A DNA stretch of 64,000 nucleotides from Sphingopyxis indica (GCF_900188185.1 NZ_FZPA01000001.1:496001-560000), one strand, 5' to 3'; shown: positions 26,844-35,027, counted from the first letter of the stretch. The notes: generated from the sequence alone by a model not told the origin. A program made the numbers and translations.

Positions 26844-27437
26844 TCATTCGGCCGGCACCGGCGTGCGGCCGGTGATCATGCCTTCGGCCTTGGTGCCGTC
26901 GGCGCGGACGGGGTCGTGCGCGACGTCGCTTTCGTCGAACACCTTGGTCCACGCCGCGAATTCGAGGCACACGCCATCGGGGTCGAAGAAATAGACCGAG
27001 CGCACGAAGACGTCGTCGTTGACTTCGTCCGAGGATTGCGTCGGCGAATTGTCGTGGTTCAGGATCTTGGTGACCTTGACGCCCTTTTCGACGAGCCGGT
27101 TATAATATTCATCGAAGCGTTCGGCGGGAACGTTTATCGCGATATGGTTCATCGACCCGTGCGCCGACATGAAATTGCCTTGCGTCGGCAGCGCTTCGGG
27201 CGCCGAAATACCGGGGACGGCCTCGGGCGCGCCCTTGAACCAGAAGAAGGCGAGGCTGTCGCCGTTGCCGATGTCGAAGAAGAAATGCTGGCCGCGGCCG
27301 CCGGGAAGGTCGATCGTCTTGGTCAGCGGCATGCCGAGCAGGTCGCGGTAGAATTCGACCGTCCTCGCCATGTCCTTGCACACCAGCGCGAGGTGGTTGA
27401 CCCCGCAAAATTCGAATTCCTTGTTCGCTTCTGCCAT
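26844..27437 (-). CDS. VOC superfamily protein (glyoxalase / extradiol dioxygenase type)
   Basis: A 197-aa protein with two beta-alpha-beta-beta-beta modules. A metal triad can be read as H15 (VNHLALV), H98 (MNHIAIN) and E159 (VCLEFAA). AAAGGAGA precedes the ATG. The fold serves dioxygenases, lyases and isomerases, so a ring cleavage role is possible but not shown. It is last in the operon of MFS, SnoaL, CMD and GST genes and directly upstream of a terminator. Confidence 0.87.
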   Translation of the reverse strand: MAEANKEFEFCGVNHLALVCKDMARTVEFYRDLLGMPLTKTIDLPGGRGQHFFFDIGNGDSLAFFWFKGAPEAVPGISAPEALPTQGNFMSAHGSMNHIAINVPAERFDEYYNRLVEKGVKVTKILNHDNSPTQSSDEVNDDVFVRSVYFFDPDGVCLEFAAWTKVFDESDVAHDPVRADGTKAEGMITGRTPVPAE

Positions 27438-27456
27438 CGTCCGTCTCCTTTGCGTC

Positions 27457-28074
27457 TTAGCCGGGATTGGCGCTCGGCCGGACCTTCATGCCTTCGAACC
27501 AGCGCAGTATATTCCTGTTCGCGGGGTCGAGCGGCTGACCGACGCCCGCGCCGAAATCGAGGAAGGCGAAGAGCATGATGTCGGCAAGCGTCAGCCGGTC
27601 GCCTGCGATATAGTCGCGGCCGGCGATCAGCGGGTCGAGCCATTTGAGCCCGTCCTGCGCGACCGCCTTCAGCCCCGCCGCGGCTTCGGGAAGGCAGCGC
27701 ATCCGCGGTTCGAACAGCGGCAAGCCCTCGGCGAAGCGGAAGCCGTTGGTCAGCGGCTCGCAGATCTTGAGGTCGACGCGGCGCGTCCACATGCGGGTCT
27801 TGGCGCGCTCCTCCGCCGTCGTGCCTATCAGCGCCGGATCGGGGAAGCGTTCCTCGAGATATTCGCAGATCGCGGTGATTTCGGTGAGCACCGAGCCGTC
27901 GTCGAGTTCGAGCGCCGGCGTCTGCCCCGCGGGATTGACCTCGCTGTTATAGGGTGCGCGCCGGTTCTCGCCGCCGCGCAGATCGACCTCGACCTGCGGC
28001 AGTTCGATTCCCTTTTCCGCCATGAACAAGGTCACGACGCGGGGATTGGGGCCGACCGAATTATAGAATTTCAT
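27457..28074 (-). CDS. Glutathione S-transferase 1
   Basis: A 205-aa GST. It has the N-terminal thioredoxin-like domain (MKFYNSVGPNPRVVTLF, cis-Pro block NPAGQTPALEL, and LTEITAICEYLEE for glutathione binding) and an all-helical C-terminal domain with DRLTLADIMLF. The second ATG at 28074 has GAGAGG at proper distance and is preferred over 28080. A GTCAAT-type palindrome lies 44 bp upstream. It is 19 bp ahead of the VOC gene. It may open a ring or epoxide or isomerise a cleaved intermediate. Confidence 0.9.
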   Translation of the reverse strand: MKFYNSVGPNPRVVTLFMAEKGIELPQVEVDLRGGENRRAPYNSEVNPAGQTPALELDDGSVLTEITAICEYLEERFPDPALIGTTAEERAKTRMWTRRVDLKICEPLTNGFRFAEGLPLFEPRMRCLPEAAAGLKAVAQDGLKWLDPLIAGRDYIAGDRLTLADIMLFAFLDFGAGVGQPLDPANRNILRWFEGMKVRPSANPG

Positions 28075-28117
28075 GGCCATCCTCTCGGTGATCCTTCTAT
28101 CGGATCGCGCGCAAACT

Positions 28118-28132
28118 GTCAATTAGATTGAC
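28118..28132. promoter_or_regulatory. GTCAAT-N3-ATTGAC palindrome upstream of GST 1
   Basis: GTCAATTAGATTGAC: 6-bp arms with a 3-bp centre, in the 73-bp gap before GST 1. It matches 13 of 15 bases of the site at 34451. It may allow separate control of the GST-VOC pair within the longer operon. Confidence 0.55.
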
Positions 28133-28147
28133 GGTTTGAGTCTGTCC

Positions 28148-28795
28148 TCATTCAGACTTCGATCGCGGCGCGCTCAGGAAGTCGGCGGCATCGAAGCCTT
28201 CGGGCGCCGCGACCTCGACGATCGGGTCTTCGCGTGCGTCATATTCCATGCGCAAGGCGCGGGTGATCACCGCATGCATGTCGTAGAGGCAGGTGATGTA
28301 AGTGAATTCGAAAATCTGCTCGTCGGTCCAGAAGCTCTTGAGCTTGTCGAACACTTCGGTCGGAACGCGCCCGCCCGCCTGGCTCAGGCAGTCGGCATAG
28401 GCGAGTACCGCGCGCTCCTGATCGTTATAGCATTCGGCGACCGTCCAATAAGGAACCGCCGCGATTTTCTCCTCGCTGACGCCGAGGCCGCGCAGCGACT
28501 TGCAATGCTGCGAAAAGACGAACTGGCTGCCCTTCACCCAGCCGGCGCGCGTCTGGCCGAGCTCGCGCAGCACCGGGTCGATCGAGCGCGCGGGGTTGCG
28601 ATAGACGGCGAAGCCGTCGACCGCATGTTTGAAGATGTCGGGCGACAGCGCGTAGACTGTCCACCAGTCGCCGGGCGTGCCGGTCGCGGTGCCGGGCTCG
28701 GCCACCGGATCGCGGTCGCCGAACAGGCGCTGGTAATAGGCGAGGACGGTTTCGTCGGTGACGTCGGCGCGGGGCACCTGGCGCAACACGGGCAT
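28148..28795 (-). CDS. Carboxymuconolactone decarboxylase family protein
   Basis: A 215-aa AhpD/CMD-fold protein. The conserved helix is recognisable (WVKGSQFVFSQHCKSLRGLGVSEEK), but the AhpD C-x-x-C pair is absent. A peroxidase role is therefore unlikely, and a decarboxylase or lactone enzyme is more probable. It follows the SnoaL-like gene by 10 bp. Family function is diverse, so the exact reaction is open. Confidence 0.85.
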   Translation of the reverse strand: MPVLRQVPRADVTDETVLAYYQRLFGDRDPVAEPGTATGTPGDWWTVYALSPDIFKHAVDGFAVYRNPARSIDPVLRELGQTRAGWVKGSQFVFSQHCKSLRGLGVSEEKIAAVPYWTVAECYNDQERAVLAYADCLSQAGGRVPTEVFDKLKSFWTDEQIFEFTYITCLYDMHAVITRALRMEYDAREDPIVEVAAPEGFDAADFLSAPRSKSE

Positions 28796-28805
28796 ATCTT
28801 ACTCC

Positions 28806-29201
28806 TCAGGCGTCGGCATATTTGCGAAAGGCGGCGACGTGGGCGCTATCGAAATATTCGTCGAGGCGGGCGATCTTGCCGTCCTTGACCGCACAGACGA
28901 TCGCGCAGGGCAGGCGCACCTCGACCTCGTCCTGCACGCGCTTTCCCTTCAGCACATGCTGCTGGACGAAGCCGCCGGGAAAGGTGATCAGCCGGCGGTC
29001 GGCATATTCGCGATCCTTGATCCGCGCGACCATGCCGGTCAGCGTCTGTGCGGTCTGCGCGGGGGTGACGATCTTTTCGTCGGTGTTGTGCCAGATCGCG
29101 GCGTCGGGGGCGAAGCTGCTTTGCATGGTTTCGATGTCGCCCGCCTCGATCGCGTCGAAAAAGCGCGTCGCCATCGCGCGGATGTCGTCCTGTTCGGTCA
29201 T
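28806..29201 (-). CDS. SnoaL/NTF2-like fold protein
   Basis: A 131-aa cone-shaped NTF2-like protein: RFFDAIEAGDIETMQSSFAPDAAIWHN at the N-terminus and GKIARLDEYFDSAHVAAF at the C-terminus are typical. Family members act as isomerases, cyclases or hydratases on small ligands. It lies 28 bp after the transporter and 10 bp before the CMD gene. Confidence 0.85.
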   Translation of the reverse strand: MTEQDDIRAMATRFFDAIEAGDIETMQSSFAPDAAIWHNTDEKIVTPAQTAQTLTGMVARIKDREYADRRLITFPGGFVQQHVLKGKRVQDEVEVRLPCAIVCAVKDGKIARLDEYFDSAHVAAFRKYADA

Positions 29202-29229
29202 ATGCCTTTCTCCCTTGGCCTGCTGCCGG

Positions 29230-30525
29230 TCATTCGGCGAAATCCTTTTCGAGATGGCGCGTCATCGCATATTGCGCGAGGCCAGCGGCGAGCGCGAAGG
29301 GCAGGATGGCCATCAGCGCCCAGCGCAGGCTGTCGTCGCCATGCACAGGCTTGAGCGCGTCGCTGACCATGCCGATGAAGAGCGGGCCGAGGCCGAGGCC
29401 GACGATGTTGAACATCAGCATCAGCACCGCGGCCGCGGTCGCGCGGCTGCGCGGCGGGGTCAGATTCTGGACCAGCGCGAGCGCCGGCGCGACATAGGCG
29501 GTGCAGGCGGCCATCGGGGCGAGCATCAACGCCAGCGAAACCTGCCAGCTGCCCGCGAGCAGCGCAGCGGCGAAGGTCGGGATCAGGATCGCGGTCGCCA
29601 GCGCCGGAATCGTCCCATAGGCGCGCGGCGATCGCTTCGCGGCACGGCTGACGAGCCAGCCGCCGCCCAAAATACCAATGCCGAACGTGATGCCCGCGGC
29701 GGGTGCGAACCAGGTTGCCATCGCGTCGAGGGGCATCCCCTGCGTCCGCATCAGGAAAGCGGGAATCCAGTTGAGCATGCCATAGCTGACGAAGGCGGCA
29801 AGCCCGCTGCCGATCATCACCATGCGCAGCGAGCGGCGGCGCACGAACATCGCGAGGCTCTGGCCGAAGGGCAGCGCTTCGTCGGCGGGCCTGCCCGTGT
29901 CCATCGCGCCGCGCGCGGGCTCGCGCACCAGCCAGATGAGTAGCGGCGCGACGACGATGCCGACGATGCCGATGACCAGAAAGGCATGGCGCCAGCCGAT
30001 GTGCGCCGCCGCCCACGCGCCGAAGGCGGCGCCGACGAAGACGCCGAACGGGCCGTTCAGCGTGAACAGGCCGATCGCGAGCGGGCGCCGGTCGGGGGGA
30101 TAGAGATCGGCGATCACCGAAAGCGAGGGCGCGGTGCCGCCCGCCTCGCCCGCGCCGACGCCGAAGCGCATCAGTGCGAGCTGCCAGAAATTCGACACCA
30201 GCCCGCAAGCGGCGGTGAAGCCGCTCCACACGATGCAGGCGATGCCGATCAGTTTCACGCGGTTCCAGCGGTCGGCGATCATCGCGACCGGCACCCCCAT
30301 CGCGGCATAGAAGAGTGCGAAGGCAAGGCCGGTGAGCAGGCCGAATTGCGTGTCGCTGAACCGCATGTCGGCGCGGATCGGTTCGACGAGCACCGACAGG
30401 AGCTGGCGGTCGACGAAGTTGATCGTGCCGACGAGGAACAGCATCGCCAGCGCGACGCCGCGCCGCGCGGTCATGGCGCGGCCGGACGGCGCGGCGCCCG
30501 CTTCGATCGCGGTGGCTTGCGTCAT
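29230..30525 (-). CDS. MFS transporter (Spinster-like / organic acid uptake type)
   Basis: A 431-aa transporter with twelve predicted helices. The TINFVDRQLLSVLVEPI start of helix 1 and the loop-2 motif ADRWNRVKLIG are characteristic. GGGGAGAG precedes the ATG at 30525. As first gene of the minus operon, with an operator 43 bp upstream, it probably imports the pathway substrate across the inner membrane. Export cannot be excluded. Confidence 0.92.
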   Translation of the reverse strand: MTQATAIEAGAAPSGRAMTARRGVALAMLFLVGTINFVDRQLLSVLVEPIRADMRFSDTQFGLLTGLAFALFYAAMGVPVAMIADRWNRVKLIGIACIVWSGFTAACGLVSNFWQLALMRFGVGAGEAGGTAPSLSVIADLYPPDRRPLAIGLFTLNGPFGVFVGAAFGAWAAAHIGWRHAFLVIGIVGIVVAPLLIWLVREPARGAMDTGRPADEALPFGQSLAMFVRRRSLRMVMIGSGLAAFVSYGMLNWIPAFLMRTQGMPLDAMATWFAPAAGITFGIGILGGGWLVSRAAKRSPRAYGTIPALATAILIPTFAAALLAGSWQVSLALMLAPMAACTAYVAPALALVQNLTPPRSRATAAAVLMLMFNIVGLGLGPLFIGMVSDALKPVHGDDSLRWALMAILPFALAAGLAQYAMTRHLEKDFAE

Positions 30526-30567
30526 GGCTCTCCCCAAATTGGTGCGATTCTCGTTTCTCGGAAATGC

Positions 30568-30579
30568 TTAGGTATTTAA
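30568..30579. promoter_or_regulatory. TTAG-N4-CTAA operator (MFS / SDR)
   Basis: TTAG-GTAT-TTAA, one mismatch, in the divergent gap between the transporter and the SDR. The wider sequence CTTAG-GTAT-TTAAG shows 5-bp arms with one G-T type mismatch. It lies 43 and 55 bp from the two starts. Confidence 0.58.
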
Positions 30580-30633
30580 GTTTATCTGTCAATGTGCTTT
30601 ACGATGGGACGCAAACCAAGATGGGAGAGTGTG

Positions 30634-31401
30634 ATGGAGATCAAGGGAAAGCGCGCGATCGTGACCGGGGCAGCAGGCGGCATCGGCCGCGCGACCGCGG
30701 TGCTGCTCGCGGCGCGCGGCGTGGCCGAGATCGCGCTGGTCGATGTCAAGGAAGAGGCGCTTGCCGAAACCGCGCACCTCGTCGAAGCGGAGGGTGCCCG
30801 CGCGATGGCGCACGCGCTCGACCTCTCCGACATCCCGGCGACCGAAGCCTGGTTCAAGGTGCATGGCGATGTCGACATATTGCACAATAATGCGGGCGTC
30901 GTATCGGGCTTGCCGCAATTCCCCGATGTCGATGCGGCGCGGATCAGGTGGATCGTCGATGTCAATCTGACCTCGCTGGTCGCGGCGACGCAGATCGCGG
31001 TGCAGGCGATGAAGGCGCGCGGGGGCGGGGTGATCGTCAACACCGTATCGACGGTCGCGCTCGGCACCGGATTCTACGACGCGATGTATGCGACGACCAA
31101 GGCGGCGGTGATGATGTTCACGCGCTGCTGCGCGCCCCTGAAGGACGAATGCAATGTCCGTGTCGCGGGGATGCTCCCGGGGCTCGTCGCAACGCCGATC
31201 CTCGACACCACGGGCGCGGGCGGCAAGTCCGAGTGGATGAAGCAGGTGCTCGCGAACAACGAGGCGTGCGAACCCGAGGATATTGCCGCCGGCGTGATCC
31301 GGCTGATCGAGGACGACGGGCTGGCGGGCGGCGACTGGGTTGCCGTCCGGCGGCTCGGGGGCAGGATCGACTATCAGTGGGGCCACGCCGGCACCGTTTG
31401 A
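30634..31401 (+). CDS. Short-chain dehydrogenase/reductase
   Basis: A 255-aa classical SDR. The cofactor loop is TGAAGGIG (11-18), the structural motif NNAG is at 85-88, and the catalytic residues are S139, Y152 and K156 (YATTK). The acidic residue after strand 2 (ALVDVKE) favours NAD. The ATG at 30634 has GGGAGAG upstream. It would oxidise or reduce a secondary alcohol or ketone of the pathway. It is monocistronic and converges with GST 2. Confidence 0.92.
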   Translation: MEIKGKRAIVTGAAGGIGRATAVLLAARGVAEIALVDVKEEALAETAHLVEAEGARAMAHALDLSDIPATEAWFKVHGDVDILHNNAGVVSGLPQFPDVDAARIRWIVDVNLTSLVAATQIAVQAMKARGGGVIVNTVSTVALGTGFYDAMYATTKAAVMMFTRCCAPLKDECNVRVAGMLPGLVATPILDTTGAGGKSEWMKQVLANNEACEPEDIAAGVIRLIEDDGLAGGDWVAVRRLGGRIDYQWGHAGTV

Positions 31402-31422
31402 GCCGCCGCCCCCGCCAGGCGG

Positions 31423-32154
31423 TCAGCGCGTCGGCGCGGCGAGCATATTCTGGCCGAACAGGTTCGACCATTGCTCCTCGGTCAGCACCGGGCGCGCGCT
31501 CGACAGGTTGGCGGCATTTTTGATGCCGGTTCCGGCGATGACCGCGGGACGCTCGGCGATCCGTTCGAACCACGCCGCGACGGCGGGGAAATCTTCGAGC
31601 GAAAGGCCGATCGCGCCAGTCGCGCGCGCCCATGGCCACGTCGCAATGTCGGCGACGCTATACTCCTCGGCCAGATAGTCGGCTTCGCGCAGGCGGCCAT
31701 CGAGAACGTGGAGCAGCCGGATCGTCTCGTTGCGATAGCGTTCGACGGGATAGTCCTGCCCCTCGGGCGCGTAGCGGATGAAATGATGCGCCTGTCCCTG
31801 CATCGGGCCGAAACTGGCCATCTGCCACATCAGCCATTGCTGCGCCTGACTGCGGCGGCGTGGATTTTCGGGAAGCAATTGTCGCGATTTCTCCGCCAGA
31901 TAGAGCAGGATCGCGCCGCTCTCGAACACCGGCAGCGGCGCGCCGCCGCCGATGGGATCGTGATCGACGATCGCGGGCAGCCGCCCGTTCGGGTTGATGC
32001 GGCGATATTCGGGCGTCAGATGGTCGCCCGCGAGCACGTCCATCTTGAGCAACCGGTGGGGCAGTCCGGTCTCCTCGAGCATGATCGAGACTTTGTGGCC
32101 GTTGGGGGTCGGGGTGAAATAGACGTCGATCATCGCGGCCGCACCAGTGGGCAT
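31423..32154 (-). CDS. Glutathione S-transferase 2 (YfcG-like)
   Basis: A 243-aa GST with a nucleotide-disulfide-type N-terminus (YFTPTPNGHKVSIMLEE, NPNGRLPAIVD, FESGAILLYLAEK) and helical domain (LAEEYSVADIATWPW). The ATG at 32154 lies 2 nt after the TonB receptor 2 stop, so the genes are translationally coupled. An internal ATG at 32133 is also possible. The family includes thiol-disulfide and etherase-like enzymes. The coupling to a receptor is unusual. Confidence 0.88.
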   Translation of the reverse strand: MPTGAAAMIDVYFTPTPNGHKVSIMLEETGLPHRLLKMDVLAGDHLTPEYRRINPNGRLPAIVDHDPIGGGAPLPVFESGAILLYLAEKSRQLLPENPRRRSQAQQWLMWQMASFGPMQGQAHHFIRYAPEGQDYPVERYRNETIRLLHVLDGRLREADYLAEEYSVADIATWPWARATGAIGLSLEDFPAVAAWFERIAERPAVIAGTGIKNAANLSSARPVLTEEQWSNLFGQNMLAAPTR

Positions 32155-32156
32155 CG

Positions 32157-34394
32157 TCAGAATTTGAACCCGGCCTCGACCGAGATGTTGCGCGCCGGTT
32201 CCAGGTAGAGGATCGCGCGCGACACCGAGGTAATCGGGAAGGGCAGGCGGAAGGCGCTTCCCGTTGTGAGTTCGTTGGTCAGATTCTTGCCGACGAGCGC
32301 GAGATGCCAGCGTTCGTCCCGATCCGAGAGCTGAACGCGCAGGTCGAGCTTCACATAGCCCTTCTGCAAGCCGTAGATCGGGCTCTGGTCGTCGGAGTCG
32401 AAATATTTCGACCGGCCCGCGGCGACGCCGGTGATGTCGAGTTTCAGGTCGTTCGCAAATTCGATGCGGCCGTGCGCGGTGACGCTGCCGGTCCATTTCG
32501 ACGTATAGGCAGGGCTGTAACCGGCGAGGTTGTTGGTCGCCGGGGTGCAGGTCGCGGGCTGCGACGCAAGGCAGGCCGCGCCCGGATAATCGTCATATTT
32601 GATATCCTGATAGGCACCCGAGGCGGTGATGTCGAAATTGCGGAAGGGGAAAAGGCTGAGCGATCCCTCAATGCCCTTCGACGTCGCGCTTGCTGCATTG
32701 CCGGTCAGATAGCTCGACGAGGCGGGCTGATAGACCGACACCTGCAGATCCTTGAACTGCGTCTTGTAGACCGACAGGTTCGCGACGACCGCGCCGCCCG
32801 CCAGCGTCGACTTGATACCCGCTTCATAGTTGGTCGAGCGTTCGGGCTCGAAGGTGAAGGTGGCGTCGGTGGTGCCGAGCGTGTTCGATACGAAGCCGCC
32901 CGACTTCGACCCGCGGCCATAGGTCGCATAGAGCATCACCTGCCGCGCGATGTCATATTGCAGTGTGATCGAGGGATCGACATTGCCTTCGCTGATCGAA
33001 CCCTCGGCGCTCGAAATCGGACGGATCGCGAACGGACCATAGACGAGGTGCGAGGCGAAGCTGCCGTCCTTGCTCGTGTGCGTATAACGCAGGCTGCCGA
33101 TCGCCCGGAAGGCGTCGGTGATGTTCAGCGTGCCCTGGCCGAACACCGACCAGCTTTCGGCCTTTTGTTTGAACCGGCTGTCGATGCGGCCGAAATAGGG
33201 GCTGCCGAACAGATCCTCGATGTCGAAGCCCTGGAGCTGATCGAGCCTGTAGTTCGAATGGTCGTAATAGACGCCGGCGATGAACTCGAAGGTGCGGCCC
33301 GTCGGCGACAGGATGCGCAGTTCCTGCGAGAATTGGTCGAAGCGTTCGGGGAAGCTGTTGTAAACCGAATTGTTGGTTACCGCACCGCCGCTGTTCGGGA
33401 TCGTCTGGTCGAAACCGTTGACGATGTTGGCGTTGAACCAGCTGTAGCCGGTCACCGAGGTCAGCGTATAGTCGCCGAGCGCGATATTGCCGGTGCCCGA
33501 CAGCATGACCGACTCGGTCTGCGTTCCCTCGTCGCCGAGCGCCGAGCGTTCGAGGTAGCGGTTGGTGTGCGGGTCCTGCGGGCTGTCGAGCGGACTCGAC
33601 ACGGTGATGCCGCCGATCACGTCCTTATTCGCATATTCGGCCTTCACCATATAGTCGAAGTCGGTCGAAGGTTCCCATTTGAGCGTCAGGCGCGCGAGCT
33701 GCTGGCGGATTTCGGGATCGTCGTGATCGGTCGCGCGATTATAGATATAGCCGTCCTGTTGGACGATCTTGTACGCGAGACGCGCGCTCAGCGTCTCGCT
33801 GATCGGTCCCGAAACATAGCCCGAGACGTCGACGCCTTTCTGGTCGAAATTATAGAGCGCGGTGAACTCGCCTTCGGGCGTGCTCGTCGGGCCGGCCGAT
33901 ACGACGCTGACGGCGCCCGCGGCGGTGTTCTTGCCGAACAAGGCGCCCTGCGGGCCGCGCAGTACCTCGACGCGCTGAAGGTCGAAGAAGGGCGCCTGCG
34001 CCTGGCGCGAGCGGCCGGCATAGACGCCGTCGACATAGAGCGAGACCGACTGGTCGAAGGCGAAATTGGCCGGTGGCGAGCCGAAGCCGCGAATATAGAT
34101 GACGTCGTTGCCCGCGGTCGACTGAACGAAGACGTTCGGGGTGTAGTTCATCACCGATTTGATGTCGTTCGAGTTGAAGTCGGCGAGCTTTTGCCCGCTG
34201 ACCACTTCCATCGAGATCGGCACGTCCTGCAGGCTCTGCTCGCGCTTTTGCGCGGTGACGATGATCTCGTTGGCATTGTCTTGCTGCGCGAGCGGTGCGT
34301 CCGCCGCGGCGTCCTGCGCCATCGCCGGGGCGGCCGCCATCAGCATCGCGCCCGTCGCGGCGCCCGACAGCAGAATCCTGTTCAGAGCCTTCAT
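32157..34394 (-). CDS. TonB-dependent outer-membrane receptor 2
   Basis: A 745-aa receptor with signal peptide (MKALNRILLSGAATGAMLMA, cleavage after AMA-Q), TonB-box-like NEIIVTAQKREQS, plug (LQDVPISMEVVSG, VEVLRGPQGALFGKNTAAGA) and a barrel ending in F (AGFKF). It belongs to the same general class as receptor 1 but is clearly distinct in the barrel. Both cluster palindromes lie within 85 bp upstream of its start. It likely serves uptake of the pathway substrate. Confidence 0.95.
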   Translation of the reverse strand: MKALNRILLSGAATGAMLMAAAPAMAQDAAADAPLAQQDNANEIIVTAQKREQSLQDVPISMEVVSGQKLADFNSNDIKSVMNYTPNVFVQSTAGNDVIYIRGFGSPPANFAFDQSVSLYVDGVYAGRSRQAQAPFFDLQRVEVLRGPQGALFGKNTAAGAVSVVSAGPTSTPEGEFTALYNFDQKGVDVSGYVSGPISETLSARLAYKIVQQDGYIYNRATDHDDPEIRQQLARLTLKWEPSTDFDYMVKAEYANKDVIGGITVSSPLDSPQDPHTNRYLERSALGDEGTQTESVMLSGTGNIALGDYTLTSVTGYSWFNANIVNGFDQTIPNSGGAVTNNSVYNSFPERFDQFSQELRILSPTGRTFEFIAGVYYDHSNYRLDQLQGFDIEDLFGSPYFGRIDSRFKQKAESWSVFGQGTLNITDAFRAIGSLRYTHTSKDGSFASHLVYGPFAIRPISSAEGSISEGNVDPSITLQYDIARQVMLYATYGRGSKSGGFVSNTLGTTDATFTFEPERSTNYEAGIKSTLAGGAVVANLSVYKTQFKDLQVSVYQPASSSYLTGNAASATSKGIEGSLSLFPFRNFDITASGAYQDIKYDDYPGAACLASQPATCTPATNNLAGYSPAYTSKWTGSVTAHGRIEFANDLKLDITGVAAGRSKYFDSDDQSPIYGLQKGYVKLDLRVQLSDRDERWHLALVGKNLTNELTTGSAFRLPFPITSVSRAILYLEPARNISVEAGFKF

Positions 34395-34450
34395 CTGGAA
34401 CCCTCCCTATCCTTATGGTGTCGGCGTTACCGGGATGCGGGTCCCGATCC

Positions 34451-34465
34451 GTCAATCTGATTGAC
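34451..34465. promoter_or_regulatory. GTCAAT-N3-ATTGAC palindrome upstream of TonB receptor 2
   Basis: GTCAATCTGATTGAC: 7-bp arms around one central base, 57 bp upstream of the receptor start and 2 bp from the TTAG operator. It matches the site at 28118 at 13 of 15 positions. Confidence 0.55.
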
Positions 34466-34467
34466 CC

Positions 34468-34479
34468 TTAGTATACTAA
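34468..34479. promoter_or_regulatory. TTAG-N4-CTAA operator (TonB receptor 2 / DUF3237)
   Basis: An exact TTAG-TATA-CTAA repeat in the divergent gap, 74 bp from the receptor start and 42 bp from the DUF3237 ATG. It is the last copy of the operator set. Confidence 0.65.
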
Positions 34480-34520
34480 TGGTTTTATGCTGTCCATAGC
34501 ATTGGAAGGGGATTCGCAAG

Positions 34521-35027
34521 ATGGACGATGAAAAATTTGGTGGCCCGGCCGCTGCGCTCGCGAGCCGCCATCTTTGCACGGTCGAGTTCGAAGTCGGCGG
34601 TGGAATCGTGGCGCTCGGCACATCGCCCTTCGGCGATCACCGGCTCGGCTATATCAGCGGCGGGCGGTTTTTCGGGCCGCGAATCAATGGTGTGGTCCTG
34701 CCGGGCGGCGGCAATTGGTCACGCGGCGGACGGCTCGGCGACGCGGCTTCGGTCGGCACCTTCGATGCGCGCGCGGTGTGGCAGACCGACGATGGCGAGC
34801 TCATCTATCTCTCCTACACGGGGCGCAGCGTGATCCCCGACGACGTCCGGGCGACTTTCGCCGATCCGGGCCGGCCCGACGCGGACCCGTCGCGCTATTA
34901 TCTGCGAATCGCCCCCGTTTTCGAAACCGCGAGCGCCGAATATGGCTGGCTCAACGGTCTCCTGGCGGTCGGCGTCGGCGAACGCACCGATTTCGGGGTG
35001 CGCCACGTCCTCCACGAAATTCTTTGA
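34521..35027 (+). CDS. DUF3237 family protein
   Basis: A 168-aa protein with the DUF3237 barrel pattern: LGTSPFGDHRLGYISGGRFFGPRINGVVLPGGGNW near the N-terminus and RYYLRIAPVFETASAEYGWLN near the C-terminus. Its reaction is not established, though such genes often lie in aromatic or terpenoid catabolic clusters. GGAAGGGG is near the ATG. The operator at 34468 places it in the regulon. The next gene, secG, is housekeeping, so this marks the cluster edge. Confidence 0.85.
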   Translation: MDDEKFGGPAAALASRHLCTVEFEVGGGIVALGTSPFGDHRLGYISGGRFFGPRINGVVLPGGGNWSRGGRLGDAASVGTFDARAVWQTDDGELIYLSYTGRSVIPDDVRATFADPGRPDADPSRYYLRIAPVFETASAEYGWLNGLLAVGVGERTDFGVRHVLHEIL

